Under the pieces are notes generated by a model. That model made no database searches and was not told the DNA's origin. It saw only the letters and a list, made by a program, of their open reading frames with translations. The position numbers were made by a program, and so were the translations under genes. From the NCBI GenBank assembly GCA_038135065.1, contig JAYPWI010000001.1, positions 124,001 through 188,000 of the forward strand: DNA of 64,000 nt, read 5' to 3'. Within the stretch, counting starts at the first letter, position 1. The number at the start of each line of letters is the position of its first letter. This stretch comes from JAYPWI01 sp038135065 (GTDB lineage: Bacteria > Actinomycetota > Acidimicrobiia > Acidimicrobiales > Poriferisodalaceae). This document shows positions 34,596 to 43,375 of this stretch, piece by piece.

Positions 34596-36812
34596 GTGAG
34601 GCGTCTCCTGCATCGGACCATCGTTGCGGTCACGGTGCTCGGGGCGGGGTGGTGGGGCCTCAGTGCGCTCGGCGAGGCACAGGAGGGCGAGGGGCCAGCG
34701 GTGGCCAGTGAGTCCCGCCCCGAGCCGGCAGGCTGGGTGGTGCTGCGGCGTTCTGGCGGGCGTCTGGCTGTCGAACGGGCGCTGAGTCCGCCGGTGGCAA
34801 CCCTGACGGCCTCGGTCGGTGCGTCACGGTCGAATGGTCTGGTAGCTGTCGGCCGTGAGCAGTGGGTGGAACCTGCGGCCGACCCTCGGCGGAGCCTCCA
34901 GTGGCATATCGATACGCTGGGCCTCGATGGCCTGCCGCCCGGGATCGACGGCACGGGGGTGACGGTCGCCGTGATCGACACGGCGATTGCCCTGGGCCAC
35001 GAGGATCTGGCCCGGTTCGTGCAGGGCTTCGACGCCATCGAGAACCGTCTGCTCGACCCCGTCGACTGGCAGGTCGCTCTCGATCGGGTTGGAGAACCCA
35101 TCGATCACGGCTCTCACGTGGCGGGCATCGTTGGTGCGGTCGCCGACAACGGTGTGGGTGGGGTCGGCAACGCTCCCGGTGCGTCGCTCATGCCGGTCAG
35201 AGTGCTCGGGGGCGACGGAGGGCTTCTGTCCGATGTGGTGCAGGGGATGTTGTGGGCCATCGATCACGATGCCGACGTACTGAACCTCTCTCTGGTCTCG
35301 TGGGACGATTCGCCCGTGTTGCGGGCCGTCGTAGCAGAGGCAGAGGCGGCCGGTGTCGTGGTGGTGGCGGCAGCGGGGAACCAAGGCCTTGCGGGCAGTC
35401 CCGTGGTCTATCCGGCCGCGTACTCGACAGTGATCGGGGTCGGGGCGGTGCAGTCCGATCTCACCCGTGCGCCGTGGTCGTCGCAGGGGCCGCAGGTGAA
35501 CATCGCTGCACCGGGCAGCATGATCGACTCCACCGGCGGAGGGTCGGTCGATTCCTACCTGACGATGAGCGGCACCTCGATGGCGACACCGCAGGTCGCC
35601 GCTGCGGCTGCCCTCGTTCTGCAGGCAGATGGATCGCTTACTCCCGCCGAGGTCCGAGACCTACTCGCTGACACGGCAGATGATCTCGGTCTGCCCGGGG
35701 TCGACGAGAGCTACGGAGCGGGACTCGTGGATCCGGTGGAGGCCGTGGGGCGCTTGGTCCCACCAATTGAGCCGGTCGAACCGCCTCCCGCCCCGCTACA
35801 GGTGGTGGCCAGCTTCGTCGCTGGCGAGGTCGTCGTGGCGTGGGAACTGTCTGCTGACGGCGTGGAGGCGGTGGAGGTTCTCCGCGATGGCCTCATCGTG
35901 GCCCGGCTCGATCCGGCCATCACTGAGTACCGCGACGCCACTCCCCGACGGGGTGGTTCGAGCGTGTACGAGGTGGTGGCCGTCGGACCCGGTGGCCGAA
36001 CCGGGACGCGTGTGGTGGTCGAGATTCCCCCGGTGGAGACCCACTACTGGGTGGTGACTGACCGGGGGCGGGTCCTCCCCTTCGGCGGGGCCGACGAGCT
36101 CTCGCCGCCGGAGGTGATCCTGTTCGACTTCGGTACCGACAACGGCGTCGTCGGTGGGGCGCCCACGCCGACCGGCTCGGGCTACTGGTTGGTCGATCGC
36201 CGGGGGCGGGTCGTCGTGTTCGGTGATGCAGGGCATCAGGGCGACTTGCGAGACCTGGTCCTCAACCGACCGGTGGTCGGGATGGCGGTGTCCCCGACGG
36301 GTCGCGGCTACTGGTTGGTGGCATCCGATGGTGGGGTGTTCGCGTTCGGCGACGCCCGCTTCTTCGGGTCGACGGGTGGGATGGTCCTCAACCGGCCCAT
36401 CGTCGACATGGCGGTGTCGCCGACGGGTGATGGGTATTGGTTGGTGGCATCCGATGGTGGGGTGTTCGCGTTCGGCGACGCCCGCTTCCTCGGTTCCACC
36501 GGCAGCATCGTGCTCAACGAACCGATGGTGTCCATGGCCGCCGGGGCCGAGGGCTACTGGCTGGTGGCATCCGATGGGGGCGTGTTCACCTTCGGTGTGC
36601 CCTTCCACGGCTCCATCCCGGGGCTGGTGACGGGGACGAGCGGGGTGGTGGATGGACGTCGGGTCCGCAGCATCGATGGCGGTGCTGGGTATCTGGTCCT
36701 CTCGGGTGATGGTGCTCTGTACGGTTTCGGTTCGGCGGCCGACGTGTCGGTAGCGGGAGCGCAACTGCAGAAGGGCGAGACCGCGGTCGATCTCCTCATG
36801 GTCCAGTTCTGA
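34596..36812 (+). CDS. Secreted subtilisin-like (S8) serine protease with C-terminal actinobacterial propeller-type repeats
   Basis: A 738-residue exported protein: signal peptide in residues 1-28, propeptide-like region to about 100, then an S8 domain with D128 (VAVIDTAI), H171 (DHGSHVAGI), oxyanion N262 (AAAGN) and S328 (SGTSMATP). A fibronectin-like stretch spans about 395-475. After that come at least five repeats of about 42 residues built on GYWLVASDGGVFAFGDARFFGSTG, the repeat common in Acidimicrobiia exoproteins and probably a beta-propeller. GTG 34596 lies 15 bases after the amt terminator hairpin, so the transcript may have a very short or no leader. Likely an extracellular or wall-associated protease. 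Confidence 0.93.
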   Translation: MRRLLHRTIVAVTVLGAGWWGLSALGEAQEGEGPAVASESRPEPAGWVVLRRSGGRLAVERALSPPVATLTASVGASRSNGLVAVGREQWVEPAADPRRSLQWHIDTLGLDGLPPGIDGTGVTVAVIDTAIALGHEDLARFVQGFDAIENRLLDPVDWQVALDRVGEPIDHGSHVAGIVGAVADNGVGGVGNAPGASLMPVRVLGGDGGLLSDVVQGMLWAIDHDADVLNLSLVSWDDSPVLRAVVAEAEAAGVVVVAAAGNQGLAGSPVVYPAAYSTVIGVGAVQSDLTRAPWSSQGPQVNIAAPGSMIDSTGGGSVDSYLTMSGTSMATPQVAAAAALVLQADGSLTPAEVRDLLADTADDLGLPGVDESYGAGLVDPVEAVGRLVPPIEPVEPPPAPLQVVASFVAGEVVVAWELSADGVEAVEVLRDGLIVARLDPAITEYRDATPRRGGSSVYEVVAVGPGGRTGTRVVVEIPPVETHYWVVTDRGRVLPFGGADELSPPEVILFDFGTDNGVVGGAPTPTGSGYWLVDRRGRVVVFGDAGHQGDLRDLVLNRPVVGMAVSPTGRGYWLVASDGGVFAFGDARFFGSTGGMVLNRPIVDMAVSPTGDGYWLVASDGGVFAFGDARFLGSTGSIVLNEPMVSMAAGAEGYWLVASDGGVFTFGVPFHGSIPGLVTGTSGVVDGRRVRSIDGGAGYLVLSGDGALYGFGSAADVSVAGAQLQKGETAVDLLMVQF
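36312..36488 (+). repeat. Direct DNA repeat within the protease propeller domain
   Basis: Bases 36312-36362 are identical to 36438-36488 (51 bases), offset by 126 bases, which is exactly 42 codons or one protein repeat. A third, diverged copy begins near 36558. The nucleotide identity at synonymous sites points to recent duplication or gene conversion of the repeat unit. Confidence 0.9.
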
Positions 36813-36853
36813 GCCGGCCGCAGTGCATCGCCTGCTGCGCTACGTTGCCGGAG

Positions 36854-37549
36854 GTGAGCGAAGAGTCCGGCCCCCAGCAGTTCGCCCAACACCGGTGGGA
36901 GCGCCCGCCGGGATCCACGGAGGTCATGCTCCTTCGACACGGCGCATCGACTCCCTTCGTTCCCGGGACACCGTTCCCCCTGATCGAGGGGCAGGGTGAT
37001 CCACCCCTGTCACCGGTTGGTCACGAGCAGGCGGAACGCAGCGCACGCCGACTCGGGATCGAGCCGATCGCCGCCCTGTACGCCACGTCGATGCAGCGAA
37101 CCCAGCAGACGGTGGCCCCGCTCGCCGCGCAGCTCGGTCTGGGGGTGGCCATCGAACCCGATTTGCGAGAGATCCACCTGGGGGAGTGGGAGGGCGGTCT
37201 GCTCCGCCAGCACGCGGCGGCCGACCATCCGATCTACCGGCAGATGCATGCGCAAGAGCGTTGGGACGTCATCCCAGGTGCGGAATCCAATGAGGTGTTC
37301 GCCCGACGCTGTATGGACGCCCTCGACCGAATTGCCGACCGACATCCTGACCAGCTCGTGTTGTGCACGGTCCACGGTGGGGTGATCGGGGTGGTGCTGG
37401 CCTCTATCGCCGGTTCTCGGCCGTTCGCCTTCGGTGGGGCAGACAATTGTTCCGTGTCACAGATCGTGAGGTCTGAGGGGGCGTGGGCCGTGCGGCGCTT
37501 CAACGACAGCAGCCACCTACACGACGCATTGCATCACGGGCCTGCCTAG
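36854..37549 (+). CDS. Histidine phosphatase family protein (phosphoglycerate-mutase-like)
   Basis: GTG 36854 (VSEESGPQQF) gives 231 residues; a TTG three codons earlier is possible. The catalytic motif is VMLLRHGAS with the phospho-accepting His. The second His is in CTVHGGVIGVVLA, and the conserved Arg and Glu are in TSMQRTQQTVAPLAAQL and LREIHLGEWEG. The fold removes phosphate from sugar phosphates, nucleotides or related esters; the substrate is unknown. It ends three bases before the stop of a convergent M18 peptidase. Confidence 0.9.
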   Translation: MSEESGPQQFAQHRWERPPGSTEVMLLRHGASTPFVPGTPFPLIEGQGDPPLSPVGHEQAERSARRLGIEPIAALYATSMQRTQQTVAPLAAQLGLGVAIEPDLREIHLGEWEGGLLRQHAAADHPIYRQMHAQERWDVIPGAESNEVFARRCMDALDRIADRHPDQLVLCTVHGGVIGVVLASIAGSRPFAFGGADNCSVSQIVRSEGAWAVRRFNDSSHLHDALHHGPA

Positions 37550-37552
37550 CGG

Positions 37553-38842
37553 TCAGACCTCGGACAGGAACGACCCGAGGGCACGGGTGAGGAAACTCGG
37601 ATCCTCGCTGCCTCCGAGTTCTCGGGCGGAGTGCATTGAGAGCTGTGCACTGCCCACATCGACGACCCGGATCCCGAGACGGGCAGCCGTGATGGGTCCG
37701 ATGGTCGACCCGCAGGCCAGGTTGGTTCGATGGCTGTACAGCTGGAACGGCACTCCGGCGCTGCGACACGCTGACTGGAAGCGCTGAGTGGTCTCTGCGT
37801 CGCTGGCGTATCGCACGTTGGCGTTGACCTTGATCACCGGTCCGCCGTTGAGGACGACCCGATGCTCGGGCTCGTAGCGGTCGGTGTAGTTGGGATGCAC
37901 GGCGTGGGCACCGTCCGACGAGACACACCAGGAGCGTGTCAGGGCCCGAAGGAACTGGTCGCGGTCAGCCCCCACGGCTCCTGCCACCCGCTCGAGTGCA
38001 TGCAGGAGGAGGGCGCTCGCCGCCCCGGTGGCCGACTCGCTCCCGATTTCTTCGTGGTCGAACAGCACCACCACGGCGATGGTGTTGGCCGAGGGTTCCG
38101 GCGAGGTGGCCAAGGCCTCGGTCGCTGCATGGCAACTGGCCAGGTTGTCGATGCGAGGGGCTGCGTACATCTCGTTGTCCACGCCCAGCGGACTGGAGGG
38201 TGTGAGGTCGTGCAGCATCAGGTCCCATGCATCGATGGCGGCAGGTTCGACATCGAGTCGGTCCGCCAGCCAGGTGCGGAAGTCGCCCTCGGAGCAGGAC
38301 CCCAAACCCCACAGGGGCGCCAAATGGCGTTGACGGTCCAGCACCACTCCCTTGTCGTTGACATCCCGATCCAGGTGGATCGCCAACTGGGCGACCCGCA
38401 GCAATGGCTGATCTACTCGCAGTAGCTCCGTGCGGAGGCCGTCGGGGCCGCTGACTGCGATTCGCCCTGACAGCCCGAGATCGCGGTCGAGCCATGAATT
38501 GAGCAGGGCCCCTCCGTAGACCTCGACCCCGAGCTGGCGATAGCCGACGGCCCCCGTGTCAGGTCGGGGCTTGACCCGCAGGTTCGGGCTGTCCGTATGG
38601 GCGCCGATGAGGCGGAACGCCATCTGCGACGGGTCGACCCCGGGCGCCACGCGCCAGGCGACGACCGAGCCACCGGTCACGACCACGCCGTTCTGGCGAT
38701 CCGTCCAGGAGTCAGAGAGGTCGACCTGCTCGAGTCCGGCCTGCCGCAACCTGGCGGCAGCCGCCTCGGCTGCGTGATACGGCGAGGGAGCGGAGTCGAT
38801 GAAGTCGAGGAGGTCGCCGAGCACCGGTGGTTGTGAACTCAT
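37553..38842 (-). CDS. apeB: M18 family aminopeptidase
   Basis: The ATG at 38842 overlaps the preceding gene's stop as ATGA and gives 429 residues, the usual length. Dizinc ligands are visible in IGAHTDSPNLRVKP (H82, D84), RIDNLASC, FDHEEIGSESATGA and SSDGAHAVHPNYTDRYEPEHR; the C-terminal ligand is in GVPFQLYSHRTNLACGSTIGP. M18 enzymes are cytosolic tetrahedral aminopeptidases that prefer acidic N-terminal residues. It is the second gene of a pair with a membrane protein of unknown function. The symbol follows common usage for bacterial M18 enzymes. Confidence 0.95.
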   Translation of the reverse strand: MSSQPPVLGDLLDFIDSAPSPYHAAEAAAARLRQAGLEQVDLSDSWTDRQNGVVVTGGSVVAWRVAPGVDPSQMAFRLIGAHTDSPNLRVKPRPDTGAVGYRQLGVEVYGGALLNSWLDRDLGLSGRIAVSGPDGLRTELLRVDQPLLRVAQLAIHLDRDVNDKGVVLDRQRHLAPLWGLGSCSEGDFRTWLADRLDVEPAAIDAWDLMLHDLTPSSPLGVDNEMYAAPRIDNLASCHAATEALATSPEPSANTIAVVVLFDHEEIGSESATGAASALLLHALERVAGAVGADRDQFLRALTRSWCVSSDGAHAVHPNYTDRYEPEHRVVLNGGPVIKVNANVRYASDAETTQRFQSACRSAGVPFQLYSHRTNLACGSTIGPITAARLGIRVVDVGSAQLSMHSARELGGSEDPSFLTRALGSFLSEV

Positions 38843-39693
38843 CGCACCATTGTGGCTGCGACGGCACGCAGGGGTGCGGTCAAGCGGGGGAGCCAGATAC
38901 GGAGGTGGGCTCCGATGGCAACCAGGGCGGCCACTGTGGCCTGGATGACGGCCTGGGCGGTGAGGCTTGCCAACATCACCGACATAGCCGCCGTCGCCAG
39001 TTCGTCGAACCCTTCGACGGGAATGCGGGGTGCAGCGAGGTCGGTGACGACCCACACGGCTCCTGCCATCAACCCAGCGGCCAGGGCGAACAAGATGCCC
39101 GTCCGTCGGATGGCCACCGCAGTACGGGGGTGGACGATGATGGCGCTCAGCAGGATGGCACTGCCGATCAGGAGCGCGGCCTTCCACGCCACCTCGAGGC
39201 CTGACTCGACGTCGGCCAGCTGTGGCAGGTCGGTGATGGGGAGGGGCACTGTCGCCGGTAGACCTACCCGCTCGATCAGGTCGGCCATGGCCGGATCAGC
39301 GGCTTCGAGATCCGGCAGCACCGCCGCTTCGATCCCGGTAGTGGAGAGAACGATGGAGATCTCGCCGGTCCCGGGTTCGAACACGGCCCGGTACAACTGC
39401 TCCATAGCGTCGGCGTACGCATTGGCGACGACGGGGTCGGTCAGTGCTTCCATTGCTGCGGCCGTCAGGGTCTCGGTCTGGGCGGGGTCCAGCTCGAGTC
39501 GCTCACTGGTGGAGGTCACGATGAGTTCGGCGGCTTCTCGGCGTATGACCGGATCCTGCAGCACTGTCGTGGCCATCTCGCGTACGCGCTGGGGGTCGGT
39601 GACCTCCCGGTCGAACCACCACATGACGATGCCCACATTCGTGATGAGCGAGCCCATGAGGATGAGTGCCCCCGCGGCGAGGCGACGCAACAT
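38839..39693 (-). CDS. Membrane protein of unknown function
   Basis: Beginning at ATG 39693, the 284-residue protein has one N-terminal membrane segment (RLAAGALILMGSLITNVGIVMWWF), a soluble extracytoplasmic stretch of about 130 residues (REVTDPQRVREMATTVLQDPVIRREAAELIV...), and four C-terminal segments. A signal anchor plus a DPxxVRExxxxxLxDPxVRxxxA pattern is common in actinobacterial integral proteins without known role. It overlaps the M18 peptidase start by four bases. The HExxH-protein gene is divergent 84 bases away. Confidence 0.75.
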   Translation of the reverse strand: MLRRLAAGALILMGSLITNVGIVMWWFDREVTDPQRVREMATTVLQDPVIRREAAELIVTSTSERLELDPAQTETLTAAAMEALTDPVVANAYADAMEQLYRAVFEPGTGEISIVLSTTGIEAAVLPDLEAADPAMADLIERVGLPATVPLPITDLPQLADVESGLEVAWKAALLIGSAILLSAIIVHPRTAVAIRRTGILFALAAGLMAGAVWVVTDLAAPRIPVEGFDELATAAMSVMLASLTAQAVIQATVAALVAIGAHLRIWLPRLTAPLRAVAATMVR

Positions 39694-39777
39694 GGTGATC
39701 CCGTCGGCCGCGATCGGTGGGATCTGAGTGCCTGCCGCGCCTGTGCGCGGCGGGGCGCCCCAATTAGGGTCACCCTG

Positions 39778-41034
39778 ATGGATCCGATCTCGTCGACTCG
39801 CCCCTCGCACTTCAGGGTCCTCATGGTGGTGCTGGTCGTGGCGATCGCCGGATTCGTGGTCGGTCTGGTGGCGTTCGTCGATTTCTCCCGTATCGAGGAT
39901 CCGCCGGCAGATCCCCCCGCCGGTCCTGCATCGATTTCCGACGACGACAGATCCGAGGCCGGTGCTGACACGGAATCGTCTGGTCCTCAGCTGGATGATC
40001 GGGCCGCCGAGATCGACCGCCTGAGCAGGGAGACCGAGCAGATTCGAGGCCTGCAGTTCCTCAGACCGGTCAACGTTGCCTTTCTCGATGACGAGGCGTT
40101 CGGGATCCGGCTCCGGCAGACCGTCGAGGAGGATCTCGAGGATGCCGATCTGGAGACGGTCGAGCGGATCTGGCAGGCCTTGGGCGTGATCGATGCCGAT
40201 CTGTCGCTGAAGACTGCCCTCCTCGATGCGCTCGACGCGGGAGTGCTGGCCTACTACGACCCCGAGACCGAAGAACTCGTGCTGCGAGGACTGGAGCTGA
40301 ACCCCTTCACCCAGGCCACCCTGGTGCACGAACTCACCCACGCCCTCGATGATCAGCACTTCGACCTGGACCGGTTCTCCGATGACGAGGTCGACGACGA
40401 CGGCGAAAAGGAGGCGGCGTTCTCCTTTTTGGTCGAGGGCACCGCATCATGGGTGGAGGAGCAGTGGGCGGACAGGCTCCCTGACGCAGATCAGGCAGCG
40501 CGCTCGAGGCTCGGCGCCGAGGCCGCAGCTGCCATGGACATCGGCGGGTTGCCGGAGGTCCTGCTCGTGGACATCAGCTTGCCGTATTGGTTGGGTCCGC
40601 AGTTCGTGGCGGAGTTGGTGGAACGCGCAGGTACCGATGGGGTCGACGCCGCGTACTTCGATCCTCCGGTGAGTGGCGCGCAGATTTTCGATGTGGATGC
40701 CTACCTCACCGGTGAGGTTCCCATCGAGGTGTCGCCTCCCCCTGCCGATGGCCCGGTGCTGGCGACAGAGGTCGTTGGTTCGACGGGTTGGTTCTCGATC
40801 CTGTTGGCGACGGTGCCAGCGCAGGCCCAAGCCGTGGCCGAGGCATGGGCCGGCGATCGGCTCGTTCTCTGGCAGGACGGGCCTGACCGTTGGTGTGTCC
40901 GAGTGGACGTGGTGGCCCGCTCGGAGGCCGACGCAGCCGTGGTCGTGAAGGCCTTGTCGAGCTTTGCGATCCTTCACGGGGACGCTGCCGTGAGCGACCT
41001 CCCCGATGGATTGCGCCTCGAGGCCTGCCGCTGA
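39778..41034 (+). CDS. Membrane-anchored putative zinc metalloprotease (HExxH)
   Basis: The 418-residue protein has one N-terminal membrane segment (VLMVVLVVAIAGFVVGLVAFV, residues about 14-34), an acidic low-complexity linker, and an extracytoplasmic domain. The motif TLVHELTHALDDQHFD places H184, E185 and H188 as zinc/catalytic residues. E220 in FLVEGTASWVEEQW could be the third ligand, as in gluzincin-type peptidases. No named family is evident to me. It is divergent from the membrane protein/M18 pair; a role in cell-surface proteolysis is inference. Confidence 0.7.
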   Translation: MDPISSTRPSHFRVLMVVLVVAIAGFVVGLVAFVDFSRIEDPPADPPAGPASISDDDRSEAGADTESSGPQLDDRAAEIDRLSRETEQIRGLQFLRPVNVAFLDDEAFGIRLRQTVEEDLEDADLETVERIWQALGVIDADLSLKTALLDALDAGVLAYYDPETEELVLRGLELNPFTQATLVHELTHALDDQHFDLDRFSDDEVDDDGEKEAAFSFLVEGTASWVEEQWADRLPDADQAARSRLGAEAAAAMDIGGLPEVLLVDISLPYWLGPQFVAELVERAGTDGVDAAYFDPPVSGAQIFDVDAYLTGEVPIEVSPPPADGPVLATEVVGSTGWFSILLATVPAQAQAVAEAWAGDRLVLWQDGPDRWCVRVDVVARSEADAAVVVKALSSFAILHGDAAVSDLPDGLRLEACR

Positions 41035-41036
41035 GG

Positions 41037-41285
41037 TCAGGCGTCGGCACACCTGTCCACGACCTCGTCACCGAAGGTGGGCCAATTGGTCGGGAGCCAT
41101 GGGCGGCACGATCATGCGGGTCACGCCGATCGAGGCCAACTCGGCCGCCTTTGCATAGGGATGTCGAGAGCCGTGGCCCTTGGGAATCACCACGTGCTCG
41201 ACGGTCCAGATCGACTCGACGCCAGCGGCCTCGGCTTCCTGGGCCGAGGAATGTGGGAGTGAACCGAGTTGGCCGAGTTTGGTTG
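41037..41285 (-). pseudogene. Remnant of an LLM-class F420-dependent oxidoreductase (internal deletion plus frameshift)
   Basis: On the minus strand, an N-terminal LLM-like piece (SSAQEAEAAGVESIWTVEHV, then VIPKGHGSRHPYAK) is joined directly to a C-terminal LLM-like piece (ELASIGVTRMIVPPMAPD). About 200 internal residues of the normal barrel are missing. After MAPD the frame hits TGA at 41068, but a one-base shift continues as NWPTFGDEVVDRCADA to a stop at 41037, as expected for the family's end. No start codon is preserved. It is a decayed sixth LLM gene. Confidence 0.7.
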
Positions 41286-41312
41286 CTTGGTTCCTGCCTC
41301 TAGCTTCCAGGC

Positions 41313-42143
41313 ATGGCAACCTGCGTCCGGCATCCCGAGAACGAGGCGGGGCGACGGTGTACGCGTTGTGGTCGGGATGCGTGTCATCTCTGTCTGCGAC
41401 AGGCACCGGTAGGGGCCCATTGCGTGGAGTGCGTCCGAGCATCTGCGCCATCGGCTGCCGAGGCCAGGCGGGTACGAGCTGCCCTGGGGGTGCGGCGACC
41501 GTGGGTCACTTCCTTCTTGGTGGCGCTCAATGGCGCCCTGTTCCTGCTGACGAGCAGCGCAGGCTCCGGATGGTCGATGCGACCTGCCGTGGTCCGCGAC
41601 TGGACCACCCGGGCACTCCCCATTGATCGGGCTGGCGAATGGTGGCGGATCATCACTGGGGGGTTCCTGCACTTCGACTTCCGGCACCTGGCCATGAACA
41701 TGGTGATGCTCTATCTCCTCGGCCGCCGGCTCGAGCAGCGGGTAGGGGCGTCACGCTTTGCGGGCCTCTATCTCTGTTCGTTGCTCGGTGGTTCCGCGGG
41801 AGCCTTGGTCGTGGCTCCCTCTGCCGCCACAGCTGGGGCATCGGGAGCCATCTACGGGGTGATGGGTGCGGTGTACGTGGTGGAGCGGTTGGCTGGGGGA
41901 GACCCGTGGCGGGACGGACTCGGTTCGTTGATCCTGGTCAACGTGATGATCACGTTCCTTCTCCCCGGCATCTCGATCGGTGGGCACATCGGCGGTCTTG
42001 CAGTCGGAGTGATGGCCGGTGCGGTGCTCGGCGACCGACGACTTGGACGGCGCAGTAGGGATCGGGTGATCGCATGGGCCGCGCTCGCTGCTCTGGCCAT
42101 GGGTTCCTTTGTCGTGGCTCTGGCAGCGGCGGCTGCGATGTGA
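41313..42143 (+). CDS. Rhomboid-family intramembrane serine protease with N-terminal zinc-binding motif
   Basis: The 276-residue protein starts with a B-box-like Cys/His cluster (C4, H7, C16, C19, C24, C27, H36, C37, C40) that can bind zinc. The membrane part carries FLHFDFRHLAMNMVMLYLLGRRLEQRVG in the first helices and loop, nucleophile S177 in AGASGAIYGVMG and H225 in GGHIGGLAVGV. The dyad cleaves membrane-spanning substrates within the bilayer. The zinc-finger-plus-rhomboid layout is common in actinobacteria. The gene stands alone. Confidence 0.93.
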   Translation: MATCVRHPENEAGRRCTRCGRDACHLCLRQAPVGAHCVECVRASAPSAAEARRVRAALGVRRPWVTSFLVALNGALFLLTSSAGSGWSMRPAVVRDWTTRALPIDRAGEWWRIITGGFLHFDFRHLAMNMVMLYLLGRRLEQRVGASRFAGLYLCSLLGGSAGALVVAPSAATAGASGAIYGVMGAVYVVERLAGGDPWRDGLGSLILVNVMITFLLPGISIGGHIGGLAVGVMAGAVLGDRRLGRRSRDRVIAWAALAALAMGSFVVALAAAAAM

Positions 42144-42242
42144 TCCTGACCGGTTTGAGCCGGTCGCTTGGCCGAGGCGCGGCCCGCAGTCACTACACTT
42201 AGGGGGCCGCAACGGCTGACCCCGTCCCTGAAAGGACCCCGC

Positions 42243-42818
42243 ATGGCCATCGAGCTTCCCGATCTGCCCTACGCCATCGACGCGCTTGCTCCTCACATCA
42301 GCGCAGAGACCCTCGAGTTCCACCATGGCAAGCACCACGCGGCCTACGTCACCAACCTCAACGGGCTGATTGCCGGAACCGATCTCGAGAACGCTGATCT
42401 CGAAACCATCATTGGTCAGGCCTCGGGCGGCATGTTCAACAACGCTGCCCAGATCTGGAACCACACCTTCTACTGGAACTCCATGTCTCCGTCGGGCGGT
42501 GGTGCGCCGGGTGGCGCAGTGGGCGACGCCATCAACTCGGCCTTCGGCAGCTACGACGACTTCCGGTCAGCCTTCACCACGGCCGCGATGACCCAATTCG
42601 GTTCGGGCTGGGCCTGGCTGGTGGATGACGGCAGCGGGCTGAGCATCATGCAGACGGCCAACGCCGACCTCCCCATGGCGCACTCTGCCAAGGCGCTGTT
42701 GACCATCGATGTATGGGAGCACGCGTACTACATCGACTTCCGCAATCGGCGCCCCGATTACGTGAACACCTTCCTCGATCAGCTCGTCAACTGGGACAAC
42801 GTCGCCTCCCTGTTGTAG
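42243..42818 (+). CDS. Superoxide dismutase (Fe/Mn family)
   Basis: ATG 42243 has an AAAGGA ribosome site and gives 191 residues. The metal ligands are in LEFHHGKHHAAYV (His26-type), AQIWNHTFYWNSM, and DVWEHAYYIDF (Asp and His). GGMFNNAAQIWNHTFYW and QFGSGWAWLV are closest to iron-type sequences, but Fe versus Mn cannot be settled here. It dismutates superoxide in the cytoplasm. A 14-bp hairpin terminator follows the stop. Confidence 0.96.
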   Translation: MAIELPDLPYAIDALAPHISAETLEFHHGKHHAAYVTNLNGLIAGTDLENADLETIIGQASGGMFNNAAQIWNHTFYWNSMSPSGGGAPGGAVGDAINSAFGSYDDFRSAFTTAAMTQFGSGWAWLVDDGSGLSIMQTANADLPMAHSAKALLTIDVWEHAYYIDFRNRRPDYVNTFLDQLVNWDNVASLL

Positions 42819-42837
42819 GCCCGATCCTGTCTGACAT

Positions 42838-42870
42838 CGATGCCCAGCCCGTACTGCGGGCTGGGCATCG
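42838..42870. terminator. Bidirectional hairpin terminator after superoxide dismutase
   Basis: A perfect 14-bp stem joins 42838-42851 with 42857-42870 around the loop TACTG. It lies 19 bases after the dismutase stop and immediately before the stop of the convergent DUF4262 gene. TCGTT follows on the plus strand. Confidence 0.82.
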
Positions 42871-42873
42871 TCG

Positions 42874-43350
42874 TTACCAGTGGCCGATGAGCGGCTGGGC
42901 CAGACGAAGGGCGTCGGGCCAGCCATCCTCCCAGGGCAGGGCGCCGCTGCGATCGGGCCATACGAACTGCCGGACCCGCCAGGCTTGATCGCCATAGATC
43001 TCGGACAGGGTGGGGAACAACGTGGCGTGAATCTCCAAGTCCACGTCGAGGAGGGCGCTGACCAGTCCGTTGTCGAGGAGACCGGCGAAGGGTTGGCCCA
43101 CCGGGATGTCGACACCTCCGGTCAGGTGGCTGACGATCAGATCGAGGAGGCCACGGGCGGCGGCTGGCGCCAGGCCGAAGATCACCATGTCGGGTTGCCC
43201 GCACAGTGCTTCGAGCCCGAAGGTGTACGAGTAGGCCGCTCTGGGTTCGGGTTGCTGCACTGGGGCGACGGGTTCGACACCCCAGCCGTGGGTGTCCAGC
43301 ATCCAGTCGATCTTCTCCCGATGCTCCATCGGTTCGTAGTCCAGACCCAT
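42874..43350 (-). CDS. DUF4262-like protein
   Basis: The 158-residue protein resembles DUF4262: AAYSYTFGLEALCGQPDMVIFGLAPAAARGLLDLIVSHL, followed by a strand segment VDLEIHATLFPTLSEIYGDQAWRVRQFVWPDRSGALPWEDGW that matches the family's C-terminal half. The biochemical role is unknown. It is the last gene of a minus-strand run (LLM, P450, EamA transporter, this gene), 25 bases after the transporter stop, and ends at the shared hairpin terminator. Confidence 0.8.
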   Translation of the reverse strand: MGLDYEPMEHREKIDWMLDTHGWGVEPVAPVQQPEPRAAYSYTFGLEALCGQPDMVIFGLAPAAARGLLDLIVSHLTGGVDIPVGQPFAGLLDNGLVSALLDVDLEIHATLFPTLSEIYGDQAWRVRQFVWPDRSGALPWEDGWPDALRLAQPLIGHW

Positions 43351-43375
43351 TCCCCCAGTGTGGCCTCCCGGGGGC

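Noticed and set aside
33221..35101. A 626-codon minus-strand frame spanning amt and the protease start
   Set aside because: It runs across two well-supported genes and a terminator and has no recognisable domain.
41066..41068. TGA in the LLM remnant as another selenocysteine codon
   Set aside because: Sequence after the TGA in that frame is not family-like, while a one-base shift restores the family end. There is no UxxC motif or hairpin at the right place.
42156..42198. A sigma-70 promoter for superoxide dismutase (TTGAGC or TTGGCC with TACACT)
   Set aside because: TACACT at about 42193 is a good -10, but the spacing to any -35-like hexamer is 20 bases or more, so I could not support it.
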